From assembly GCF_963678635.1 (NCBI RefSeq), contig NW_026970997.1, positions 1 through 64,000 on the forward strand: a stretch of 64,000 nt of DNA. Reading direction: 5' to 3'. Both the position numbers and the translations under genes were made by a program. This DNA is from Symsagittifera roscoffensis (Eukaryota; Xenacoelomorpha; Acoela; Convolutidae). The notes under the pieces are model-generated. The model was given only the letters and a program-made list of their open reading frames with translations, had not been told where the DNA came from and did not search any database. Positions 53,844 through 64,000 of the stretch are shown here, piece after piece (position 1 is the first letter of the stretch; every line of letters starts with the position of its first letter).

Positions 53844-54250
53844 TTGAAAATCGGGGACAGCACTAAAGTCATACAAAAGGTTGATATTTACAGGAATCCT
53901 CGATCACAACAAATAAAGTCATTGAAAAATTTGATCAGAATTGATCATCAAATCATCAATATGATTATTGGCACAGGTAGTCCAGTATCGTTCTTAAATT
54001 GGGCGACAGCAAAACAAACTTTAGAGTCTTCTAAAAATACGAAGTTTATTCCACGAGAGAATCCAAATTTGACCGCTCAATTTGTAGACTACAATAAACA
54101 GCCAATTAATATATTGGGAGCAATCACCACAACCATCCGTTCGACAGGGTGGGAAGTAGTGGTAGCATCGTTTTTGATTACAGAACGACGCACAAGATGT
54201 ATATTGCGGCTGGACAGAGCAAAGTGGGAATACACACAACAAAGAAGCTG
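53844..54250 (+). pseudogene. Ty3/gypsy aspartic protease with catalytic Asp replaced
   Basis: The family's D-[ST]-G triad appears as IIGTGSPVSFLNWATA at about 53,960-54,010: the Asp codon is GGC (Gly) at 53,970-53,972. Downstream residues of the fold (LGAITTTI, about 54,110) are preserved. Loss of the only catalytic Asp would abolish proteolysis. Confidence 0.75.
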
Positions 54251-55760
54251 GCACCAAAAGTTTAAGACGAGATTTAATGTGCTACTGTGCGAACAGCCAG
54301 AAGGTTGGAAAAACAAATTTTATAGTAAATTTAGAGACCTTTTTGATCGTCAGGGGTGTTCGAGAAATCATGTCGTCAGTACAAAGTTCAAATATCCACT
54401 TTGTCCTTTACAAGAAAAAGGGAGAAGGGTTCCAATACACATACAGGAAAAGGTACATGAAGAAACGGAAAAACTGTTAAAAGAAGGGCATATATTACGT
54501 ATGGACAAATGTACTAGCGATTGTTTTTTAGCATCTATTGTAGTCACAGTAAAAAAATATGATTCCATAAAAATGGCTCTAGATGCGAAACCCATCAACA
54601 GACAGTTGTTCAAAAACAAATATCAAATGCCTTATGTTGTTGAGTTACTTGATGGGGTCAGTCAAATAGTTACAGCAAATACAAATGGTACGTTGTGTTT
54701 CTCAGTATTAGATTTAAAGTATGCGTACAGTCAATTAAAGTTGACTGCAGAGACAGCCAAACAAAGCAACTTTAACATCATAGGCGGAAAAGCTACTGGA
54801 ACATGAAGGTTTCTTACCAGATTTTATGGCCTTGCAGACATGCCAGCTGAGTTTCAAAAAGCAATGAATAGAACTCTAAATCATGCAAAAAATACGTTCT
54901 GTTTCCTTGATGACATACTCATTGTGTCTAAAGGGAGAGAACAAGAACATGAAAAACTGATTATGAACGTGCTGGAAAAATTAGACAAAGAAAACTTGGC
55001 ATTAAAGCTGTCGAAATGTGAATTGTTTCAAAACGAGGTGAACTGGCTGGGACACAAGTTATCCTTAGACGGTATTTCACCAAAAATAACAAAAACGGAA
55101 GCGATATTGAAGCTTAGTCCGCCAACATCATTGAAACAACTCAGGTATTTTCTGGGTAGCATAAACCATTTGGCCAAATTCATTCCAAACGCGGCTAATT
55201 TAACTGAAAAACTGAGACCTCTTTTACGAGAAGAGAACGAGAAAAAGAAACCTAAAAGTGTAAACAATCAGGTTAAAAAATTCGAATGGGGGAAGAACAT
55301 TCAAAAATATTCGAATCGATAAAAATAGCGGTTGCGAAAATAACCAAAATTCACTATTACGACCCTAAGTTGGCTAGTAGAGTAAAATGTGACGCCAGCC
55401 ATAGTGGGTTAGGCGCATCGTTGGAACAACAAAAAGCCGAGGGGGAGTGGGTACCAATCGCATTTGCGTCGAGATACTTGAACACTCAAGAAAAGAAATA
55501 CTCCACAAATGAGCTAGAACTGCTAGCAGTAGTATGGTCTGTTGATCGGTTTAAACATTATTTGTTAGGAAAGGAGTTCGTGATAGCCACAGATCATAAA
55601 GCGTTGGTTTCCGCTTTAGATGAAAATAGGTCAATTGACTAGATGGGTAGACAGACTATTTTTCTATCAATTTAAGGTTGATCATATACCAGGGAAAAAT
55701 ATGGGTATAGTAGGTTACTTGTCTAGAGACCCTAACGGTGAACCGTGGCCAGAGTCAGTG
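54251..55760 (+). pseudogene. Ty3/gypsy reverse transcriptase and RNase H
   Basis: RT motifs: SVLDLKYAYSQLKL (about 54,705), GLADMPAEFQKAMNR (about 54,830), FLDDILIVS for the catalytic YxDD block (about 54,905) and WLGHKLSLDGI (about 55,045). A TGA at about 54,804 splits motif B from motif A. RNase H: KCDASHSGLGASL (55,390), STNELELLAVVW (55,505), ATDHKALVSAL (55,590). A shift near 55,290 and another near 55,625 separate pieces. WVDRLFFYQFKVDHIPGKN closes the domain. Together these convert element RNA into cDNA. The copy is broken. Confidence 0.9.
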
Positions 55761-56759
55761 TTGGATGAAAAATTTGTAGTCACATCGATAGAAAGCTTTC
55801 ATAAAGCCCTCGACTGTCGATTTAGTGATCACTATGTGCTCGACCGGAACGAAAACGTTCTAGAATCTTCTGGAATTGATCAAAATGTGTCAAATCAGAA
55901 CACGTCATCCACAAGTTGCTATGGCAAACAAAACGGACAAAAACGGACAAAGCACGACCGGAACAAAAGCAAATCAAGTTCGCAATTGTTTAAACTAGAA
56001 AGTGGTGAAAAATCAAAAATCAGTTTATCTCAAAGTTGTCAGCCAATACAGTCGGTCGAAATAATATGAAAATTATCAGATCACGAGCGTTTAAAGAAGA
56101 ATCAATAAATGAAAACAGGCGAAGCCTCGAAGAACGGAAAGGGAAGAAAGATGTTCAGAATACAGGATCGGAATAGCATTGATACGTTGAGGGAGGAAGT
56201 CACGGAAACAACATCCAAAGGACTAGGACGATCCAGCGCACTCCAACTAAATCAGACTGAGACGAAATACCACAGGTGGAATGGAAAGCAATGAATAGAC
56301 AACTCCTGGCAAACACCGGAAACAGCGGTCAATCAACATCAACTGCTGTAACAGCACAACCAGCATTAGTTTCGTTTTGGGAATTCATAAGAGCGGAGAG
56401 AGATGATAACCCCAGATCAATGATGGAGTTAGAAGCCACTTCGTTGATGCAGAGTCCGAAAACGCTTTTGCAAAACACATCAAGATATGAAGCAGGAATA
56501 GGGCAAGTAATTGAAATGGATTTAACTGGAGATAGCATCGAGGACAGGGATTACAGTCCAGAAGTTAGTGTTGTTACAAAAGTCTGCTGGCGGAACTAGT
56601 AACAGAGGATACTTGGATGGATCGCCTAAGGAGAGTTGTGGAGCGTAATGACAGGCAAGGATTTGAGCTGATGGGGCCCTACACTAATCCTCTGTGGCAC
56701 CAGATGTCTGTGATGGATAACTGTCTTCTGGTGGATAACCGATGAGCCGTACGGGATAA

Positions 56760-57716
56760 GCTAAGACAAGCTATGCTTCGTCGACTTCATCAAGGACATC
56801 GCTGACAGGAAGCAATGTTAGAGGTGTACAACTTTTTATGGTGGCCACACATGCAAAAAGACATAGTCAACATGGCCGAAGAGTGTAGGAGTTGCACTCG
56901 TTACGGTAAGAATGCTAAATATATAATCCGGAAAAATTCGGCTAAACCACTTCCACTGTTGACACAGCCGGGGCAAGAATTGCAATTAGACTATGCGGAC
57001 CCACTTGACGACCATAAGGGAAAGAAGATATATTTATTAGTTGCTATTGATAGATACTCTAAGTTTCCATCAGTTAAAGTCACGAAATCTACTGGGGGAA
57101 AATCAACAATAAAATTTCTTCTTACCTATATTGACACACATGGGATACCGAAGTCGATTAAAACGGATGAATATCCCGGTTTTAAATAAAGGCGATGCAA
57201 AAATTTTGCTCAGAAAATAATATTACACAAAAATGATGTCCGGTCAGTGATCATCGAGGATGTGGCTTGGTTGAACGAACAACACAGACTATTAAACGAA
57301 GATTGGGTCTAATGCTTTTCGATGAAAATGTACAATCGATTAAACTTTGCTTAAGTACAATCATTAGGGACTTAAGATGGACTAAACAGAAAACTATAAA
57401 GTTGTCACCACTTGAGGCGCATTTCGGTCGATTACCCAAAACTGAATTTAAAATTTTGAGAGATCAATTCCTTAATGAGTCTGGTTGTTTAGATAAAGAA
57501 CATTTGGAAAGATCGGCGTTAACAGCTTCGCAATTGAAAAGACGCATAGACCAGTCGAGGGATAATGTGAAAATTATTCGTAAAGGACAGAATTGTCGCG
57601 ATGTCAGTCCGCTGTTCCTACGCAATACGGCCGCAGCAAAAGAACGAGCAAGAGCGAAGGAGTTGAAGCAATTACTGGCTGAGATGGAACGTCACTCGAA
57701 GAGACATATCAGATAG
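56760..57716 (+). pseudogene. Ty3/gypsy integrase
   Basis: A zinc-binding HHCC region (RLHQGHR at about 56,780, CRSCTRYGKN at about 56,890), then the catalytic core with first Asp in LQLDYADPL (about 56,985), second Asp in IKTDEYPGF (about 57,165) and, after a frameshift near 57,190, the Glu block GLVERTTQTIKRRLG (about 57,265). A stop interrupts the zinc region at about 56,802. The 56,070-56,760 stretch between RNase H and integrase reads only as short frames and is the least conserved part. Confidence 0.85.
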
Positions 57717-57833
57717 TGAGTTGAGACGAGTCGTAGACCAGACCAGCACGATAAATCCTGAACTCAGAAAAGAATTATTATATTCATGGGAACGAGGGTT
57801 TATCGAAGATAAACAGACTGCAGTGACTGACAA

Positions 57834-58778
57834 TTGACAGGTAATTTCCTCCGTAAAGACGAGAAACGGAAAAGTGGAAAGGCTCTAACGATACCACTTA
57901 AAGAGAAAATTGTGGCTGAGACACCCTCGACTGTAAAGACGGCTGCTGGTGCAGTTTATCGCAAGAGCGACATTGCAAATTCCAGACTGCCTGTGCAGTC
58001 TATTGTTAGTGGATCTGAGAAAAAGAAAAGCCCAACGGGAGAAGAGCCAAGAAGCAAACAACAAAAGACAGTAACTCAGTATGAAGACATGGATAGTGAA
58101 TCAGCCGAGGAACATGATATAAACCATCAGGGGCAGAGCGATCAATTACTGAATGAAGAAGGTCGAGTTGTAGACAGATTTCAAAACTCTCCGATTATAG
58201 TAACGTCGAAGGAGACGGAGACGGGCGGTGGCCTGAACTTAGGAGGGAAAAGGAACAAACCAAACCGAGCAAGACCGTTAGTGCAAAATCAGAAAAGTTG
58301 TATGAGTAAATTAACAACACAAGAAACGCGGAAATCGAAAGCTGCTAAAACAGCAGCAAAGGACTCTAAAGATCGAGTTAACAGGTCATCCACTCCGAAG
58401 AAAGTACCATAGAGTAAACGTGTTACTCGTCAAACAAACGAAAAAGAAATTCTGGATACATTTCAGAACAAGGATATGACGCCAGACGAATGGGATGACC
58501 TCGCAGAGCAGGTTTTGACCAGAGGTGTTCAAAACGAAGCTGAACAGATACTGACTCAACAAGCGGGCCCAACCGATACCTGTCCTCCACCAGGTTTTTC
58601 TGACGAGTCGGACAGAGAAGAAGAACAGACAACAGCGAGGCGGAGCAACAGGCAAACGAAGAATCAGGGGCCAAAGAGATATGGCAGCCCAGTGTCCCAT
58701 TCTGTAAAACTGATTAGTTGCGAGGACGACATTACGGATCTAAATTTGGCCGCTCTCGAGGCCCACAGGACGAGATAA
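57834..58778 (+). pseudogene. unrecognised 3' ORF of the Ty3/gypsy element, one stop
   Basis: Frames 57,834-58,412 and 58,476-58,778 are in the same phase and separated by one TAG at about 58,410, so about 315 codons. Very hydrophilic, Lys/Glu/Ser/Gln-rich and likely disordered (RKSKAAKTAAKDSKDRVNRS; then acidic FSDESDREEEQTTARRSNR). No membrane segment, so it is not an obvious envelope protein. It may be the integrase C-terminal tail or an extra ORF. Confidence 0.5.
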
Positions 58779-59046
58779 GCGACTATTAAAACTGGTAACA
58801 TGAAACAACGCTAGAAAACAAAACATTTGGCCTATTAGAGAGACATTTGTTCAAAACAAGATTTGGGGCTACATCGCTGGACGTTTCTGGATCGTGGAAA
58901 GCTGCGAGAAATAAAGCGGAATTGAAAAAGACAACAAAGAAAATTAGAAACAAACTCAAACATTGATAGTAAACTGAGATGAAAACTCATATTGTGTTTT
59001 AAAATTTTATATGGTAATATATAAAATTTTGTTGTCCTCAGGGGAA

Positions 59047-59189
59047 TGTGTACTGTGTAGTACTGTTGCCACAGTAACCTTGGAGAATTATTATTATTAT
59101 TAATCTGTTAGGTATTGTTATTATTATTCAAGGCCAATCTGGCAGGCCTATTTCATTATTAACTAAGAATGAAGCATAGGAATATCACA
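59047..59189 (+). repeat. 3' LTR of Ty3/gypsy element (143 bp, internally deleted)
   Basis: Begins TGTGTACTGTGTAGTACTG after the polypurine tract CAGGGGAA and ends GGAATATCACA. Relative to the 5' LTR about 113 bases are missing between the GCAGTCC-AA and TTAACTAAGAA blocks. Confidence 0.88.
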
Positions 59190-59194
59190 GCAGT

Positions 59195-59699
59195 TAAGCA
59201 TAAAACTTCTTTCTGATTTTTCTTTTTTGGATTGTTCAAATTCCGGCTTAACTTTTTACGCTCTGAAAGAAAAAACTACTGAAGCTACTGCTGACAACTT
59301 GAACATCGGTTTGACTTCCAACACGAATAAATTGACGTTTTCACGTTGTTGACTGATACGATACTCATTGCAATCACTGTTTCATAAGTTTTCACAAACT
59401 TTTTACTGTGTTAATTTTCCACCAATTTTAACATTTCTTAGGCTTTTTCTCGCTCTTTTTCTAATGATAGGATTTTGATCAATATTCTGTAATGTTGATC
59501 CACCTGCATTGAGCAGAGCATCGTATTCAAGAAGATGCTCCACGTATGATTAACAAAACGAAAATAGGTAGTGAAAAAAAAAATTTTCTGCCGCCAATCG
59601 AGTCAATTTTTTTTTCAGGAAACTGTGTATATGTGATTTTTACAATTGTAATGGCTATGCAATGTCTAGATCTCGTGTTTGTTTCCTTTATTTGAAAAT
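59195..59699. other. spacer after the retrotransposon
   Basis: AT-rich, no supported feature. Confidence 0.4.
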
Positions 59700-59729
59700 C
59701 ATCTTTGTACATCTATCGGCGTTCAAAGT

Positions 59730-60136
59730 GAGTTCAAAGCGTATTCACTAGTTTCTATGTGCTTTTTGAAAATGTTGGTATCTAGGGCAAACATCGTAAC
59801 TTTATCTGATGGCATTTCATTTGGTAGATCGTTGATGTAATGGACAAGTAAAAAGGGACCGAGAACTGATCATTGTGCTACTTCCCACGTTAATCCTTGT
59901 ATAGTTGATTTTTTGTCGCCTAAACCAAATCACATGCACTGTGCTCAATTATCGATATAAGATTCAGCTATACGATGAATTGGAATTCTGCGTCTATATC
60001 GTAAATATTTTAAAAGAACAATCGTGTGACTCACATTTTTAAAGGTTTTTGAAATATCTAACAAGACTACTCGTATCAGGGCGAAGCCCTGAATGTTCCG
60101 ACTGCCTTTTGAGGTTTTATGGAGCAGTAATAACAT
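59730..60136 (-). pseudogene. LINE-type reverse transcriptase fragment
   Basis: Leftward frames give IRVVLLDISKTFKNVSHTIV (60,080 region, the 'A..D..KAFD.V.H..L' motif A of non-LTR reverse transcriptases), then SVLGPFLLVHYINDLPNEMP (the PQGSVLGPLLF..YINDLP block) and MFALDTNIF in place of the FADDT motif. A frame break lies near 59,945. Both ends are truncated, as is normal for dead LINE copies. Confidence 0.8.
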
Positions 60137-62285
60137 TAAAAAATTAAATGTAAGAAAAATTAAAATGAAATTTTTTTATTCTAAAATTCGAACTTTTTTT
60201 GTGAAAATCATCTCCCCACACGCCATGCAAAGACTAAAAGGATAGATTACGCTCCTTGTAACAAATAAATTATGGCAAATAAGCTTCTTTCAACCAATTT
60301 GGAACAATTTTAAGACTGATTAACTCTCCGCTCACACGTTAATAGTGAGTTGGGACGGAAGGTCTAACTCCTAGAGTAATTTCATCCTATTTTCGGCCGG
60401 ATCGATTTGTGCAATTTCTTAGTCTAATACCGCTCTTAATCTTACTCTTATATCTTTTAGTCTCAATAGATCTAGAGTTTACCGGTTTGATTACGATTCA
60501 GTCTCTTGGAGAAAGCAACTAAGTTGTAAGTTAAATTCAAATCTCTCTGATGCTGAAATTACAAGTAATTTCAGCACTTACAAATAAGTGGGTTGTTAGT
60601 TTGATGGAGTATGATTGGTTAGTCTTTAATGTTATATCGGGATAAAATATCTAAATTATAACCAATAATAAATTATAGTTTGGATCTGGTTCCACCCATC
60701 AGTGGTTTACAGAGTTTTTTGTTCTTTAACTTCTATCTGTAATGTAGGATGGATGTTGATCGTTTGTATTTCGCGAGCATCATTTCTTGGTACCGTTCTT
60801 GGAGAAACGGTATCTATCTTTTTGTCATTCAACAATTCCTGTGACCGCCAACAAAACAAATCTGATTTCCAAATGGTTTGTTATGATCGTTTGTTCCTGT
60901 TCGGCGGATAACTGACTGTGTCTTGATCTTGTTTGGAAATGGCGTGATGGTTGTGTTTGGAGGGAATGCCTTGTAACTCAGATTTTTACGTATACTCGAA
61001 CATCGAGGTGGTCATTGGTCTGATGTAATGAAGTCCTTTACTGCTAAGTCAAGTCGTACTTTAAATCCTTTGAGTTGTGATTGTGGGCGGCATATCGGTT
61101 GTGTTCAGCCATTGTGTAGATTGAGTGTGAGGGGGTCGTCTAGTTTCTTGATGCTCGTCTTCGTGATCGTGTATGATCTATATACTGCATTATAAAACTT
61201 ACATATATAAACTTCTTGTTAATTCTGTTTTTAGTTCTGTTATTTTTAAGAGTTACTCACTCTTGAGTAGTTCTCATCAAAAACAGGGAGTGTGACCAAC
61301 CGTGTTCTCTAGCACGATGGGTTAGGCTGGCTATTAAGCATGCTCAGGACGTCCTCTTCTAGTTTATTAGGCCAGGAGTGAGAGTTTGATTGCATGCTGG
61401 TTTTTTTTGGGGTCCTGTTTTGTGTTATTCTTTTGTGTTGTGTTTTTTACTGGTTTTTCCTTTTGTTGTTTTGGTTGTGCCCTTTTCTTAAAAATCAAAT
61501 TGTTTGGTCTGATTTTGTCTTATGACTTTTTAGTGTTTTATTATTTCTTTGTCAGATTTGTCAATAGTCTTCGAAATAATAATTTATCCAGTTCTTTAAG
61601 CTGGTTTAATCCGGTTTGGGTTCCGTGGGTTTTCTTTTCTTAGTCATGCTGTTAGTTTGTGGTTTATGGTATTTAGTAAGCTGCGTTGGTTAGTTTGGAG
61701 TATTATATAATTCCTCTCCAACCGGGCTTAAAGAAAATTTGAAACTTGTTATTGCTTGTTTGAGTTGTTGTTAGTGAAAGTTGAAGCTTGAGTTTCAATA
61801 TTTTAAACAATTTGTTGTGGGCGGGCTGTGCGTGTTTTGATAGAATTCTTGTGAGAGTAGATTTAAGGAAGCGTCTTTAAAAAGCTAGTACTGCTTTCTT
61901 TTGTATAAATTTACTGCTTCTAAATTTTTAAACTTACTGTTTTTTGGGGGTGTTGCATTTATTAAACTATTTTCATTGTTTTTAGATTTAGTACATTAGG
62001 GAAAAGAATTAATAGATGAACTTACTACTGTGGGGATGAATTTTACTGCATCATTCAGTGCGGTTTGTTTATAGAATTTTATATTTAATAAAAAAATTTC
62101 GTATTTTTATTTGGTTTTTTCTGATTGTAGATCATTGTGATCTAGAGACTAAAGATAAAGAAAAAAGAATTGAAAAAAAATGGTTAGTTATATATGAATT
62201 TGTTATTTTTAATTTATTCAGTTCATACTTACCTATTCATCGGAAAAGAAGTCATGAGGGAAAACATCGTGGATGACATCAGACG
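60137..62285. other. gene-poor region with one perfect short palindrome
   Basis: No supported gene. T-rich plus strand gives hydrophobic chance frames (61,386-61,643). A perfect 12-base inverted repeat with a two-base loop lies at 60,551-60,576 (TGCTGAAATTAC..). Confidence 0.45.
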
Positions 62286-62289
62286 TGGT

Positions 62290-64000
62290 TAGTAGCTTTG
62301 CTAATATTCGAATGATATTTTAGTCTGAAGCAGTGGCTTTGGTTTTGTCTTATTACCATTTAAAAGCAATTGGAGTGCTTTAATTGTCTTTAGTTCTTCA
62401 GTGGCAACAGAAAATTCATAAGGTGTGTTTTGGATTAAATTAAGAAGCTTGTTATTATACTTAGTGTTGCGTATGAATTCTAAAATTGGTACTTCAACAG
62501 GTTGGATGTATTCACGCGGGACAATAAGTGGTCGGGGTTTTTCTACGTTGAATGTTTGGTGAGGGGACAGAACGTATATATTTGCTTGAACGGGTCATAG
62601 TTACGGAGGATGCCTTGAAAGTTAGTATTTTTAATGCAATAAGTGAAGTTTAGAAAAAACGGTGATGTGTATTTGGAGTTAATAAATTGATATCGATGAT
62701 GGGGTTGTCGTGATGTTGTATGTAAGTCACAGTGATTTTGTATGAATCAACAATTAGTGTAATTTAGTTCTTAACATGATGTCGTGTGAACAGTGCAAAT
62801 CACGTTCTTTGGGTGTGAGAAGGTGAAAGGTTAGTGAAAAGTTTTCAAATTTTTCATAAAATGATTTATAAGCTTGAATGTCACAAAGTGCTCCTGAAAT
62901 GATGTGATTGTATTTCTAATCTAATGCGTTAAGTGTGAAAAGATAAGGTGTTCAGTTTAAAAAAAATTCGGTAAATTGCGGGTTAGCGAACTGATCGTCG
63001 TCGAGGATTTGTTCTTGGTTAGGTCTGATGATATTGTGATCATAGTACTCGATGGAATACTCGTTAGCGCGGGGTGCGGTGAATTTTTTTAAAAGCTTTT
63101 TGTATCCTACATGTGTAAATTGACGGGGAGTTAGGCTGTAGTTAGTCTGAAAAGGTCATTTTTATTTCTTGCTATGTCCTGTAGTGTGTTAAGGAGTGGT
63201 AAAGCTTGTGGATTTAAAAAAATTATAATATGATGTCCAATGAAGTGTAGGGACTAGTACATGTTCATCTACATAATTGTGTTGTTCAGTGTTAGTGTTG
63301 GAGTGGTTATATGTATATTGGGGAAAGAAGGGTAAAGGTACTTGGAGAAATTGTGCAGTGTTGTTATGGTCTGGGTGATTTATATTTTCTCGGGCTGTTC
63401 AGGGTTTGGAGAGAAACGGGTGATTGAAGATTTTTCGTTTAAAGGTTCTATAAGCACGGTTAGTACTGGATGATGATTGCGTTGATGTTGATGATTGAGT
63501 TAATGATGGTGTGTATTCTGAACAAGGTGTGGGAGTTGTTGGGTTTGATGACGTTATGGTTGATGATAATTGATGAATGGTTAGTGTTTGAGAGTGTTGT
63601 ATTTTTTGTTACAGTGTTATGAGATTGTTTAGTTCATAAGATATTTGTGTGTTATTTGGGCAATTATTGTTGGAACGTTCATTTGTAAAAGGGAAATAGA
63701 TTGGTGTCACTTGGGAAACATGAGAGGGGTAGAGGCGGATTCACTTTTGGTTTGGGAGTGGATGGTTCGGAGGGGGGTTGAGAAAAAGCAGAGGAGCTGG
63801 GCTGTGAAAAGGTTGAGGGGCTGGGTTTTGAATCTGCGAATTCATCAGGGGTTTCTAAGTCGGTGTTTTCAAATTGAAAAACTGTGATGTCTGAGTTAGC
63901 ATCAGAATCCATGTCGGATGATGTGTTAATATGAGGTGAATCAGGTGGCAAGAAGTCAAAAAGTGGAATGATGGGAATTGAGTTTTGGAGATTGGCTAGA
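62290..64000 (-). pseudogene. decayed, unrecognised long minus-strand reading frame, continuing past the window
   Basis: Read leftward from 64,000 the sequence codes with few breaks: a Pro/Ser-rich part (FQFENTDLETPDEFADSKPS, SSAFSQPPSEPSTPKPK), a Ser/Thr-rich part (SSTSTQSSSSTNRAYRTFKR near 63,460) and LTPRQFTHVGYKKLLKKFTA with EYSIEYYDHNIIRPNQEQIL (63,130-63,010). Near 62,550-62,320 are KPRPLIVPREYIQPVEVPIL and TPYEFSVATEELKTIKALQL. Stops and shifts are scattered. I recognise no family. The 5' end is outside the window. Confidence 0.45.

Larger units (their letters stand above)
52378..59189 (+). mobile_element. full-length decayed Ty3/gypsy LTR retrotransposon, 6.8 kb
   Basis: LTRs at both ends, GCAGT target duplications (52,373-52,377 and 59,190-59,194), gag, protease, reverse transcriptase, RNase H and integrase in gypsy order, and an extra 3' frame. 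All coding blocks carry stops or shifts. Confidence 0.95.

Noticed and set aside
57834..58778. Envelope protein of a retrovirus-like element
   Set aside because: No signal peptide, membrane segment or Cys pattern; the frame is charged and disordered.
61386..61643. Very hydrophobic 85-codon frame resembling a membrane protein
   Set aside because: Phe/Leu/Val richness follows from the T-rich strand. No conserved features or start context.

Overview
This window is animal nuclear DNA, most likely from an invertebrate. The evidence is a Delta/Jagged-type EGF-module gene, short GT-AG introns, an AT-rich background and animal-type transposons. Nothing looks bacterial. I cannot name the species. Most of the window is mobile-element DNA and repeats. 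Most large ORFs carry frameshifts or in-frame stops, so they are decayed copies.

Layout: (1) 1-7.4 kb holds an AT-rich ATCGATTATAAT repeat, a degenerate GC-containing array, a foldback element and a decayed Ty1/copia retrotransposon. (2) 7.4-11.9 kb is gene-poor, with more AT-rich repeat and a TCGCGAC-rich array. (3) 11,896-25,788 is an almost perfectly bounded Polinton/Maverick (adintovirus-like) element. It has a 6-bp CTGAAC target duplication and ~575-bp inverted termini carrying a homopolymer G tract and a hairpin. Capsid genes run leftward, a zinc-finger plus protein-primed DNA polymerase B gene runs rightward, and a control region with CREB-type and CCAAT-box repeats lies between them. 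It holds a 1.9-kb tandem duplication, and I see no integrase, protease or packaging ATPase. Its insertion site lies inside another repeat, and a related copy of that repeat without the Polinton is at about 50.7-52.2 kb. (4) 26.5-30.5 kb is AT-rich spacer, an AATATC microsatellite and a ~176-bp satellite.

(5) 30.6-37.7 kb holds a six-exon gene with a possible BEN domain and then a SET-domain reading frame running in phase into a CACTA (En/Spm)-type transposase. A TA-flanked MITE and a duplicated spacer lie between them. (6) 38.1-40.7 kb has a decayed SGNH-hydrolase gene, a 29-bp tandem array and a second foldback element. (7) 40.2-46.9 kb is a 1,755-bp tandem duplication carrying two copies of a two-exon EGF block (all phase 1 exons) plus a broken third copy without exons. 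(8) 46.9-52.2 kb is repeats, an unusual CCCGGG-ended MITE and two unrecognised ORFs. (9) 52,378-59,189 is a full-length but decayed Ty3/gypsy LTR retrotransposon with a 5-bp GCAGT target duplication. (10) 59.7-60.1 kb is a LINE reverse-transcriptase fragment. (11) 62.3-64 kb holds a decayed, unrecognised minus-strand reading frame that leaves the window.

The one intact-looking functional relationship is the divergent organisation of the Polinton: polymerase to the right, capsid genes to the left, a shared regulatory region between. The EGF exons look like a fragment of a host gene multiplied in tandem, with foldback DNA at the unit ends.
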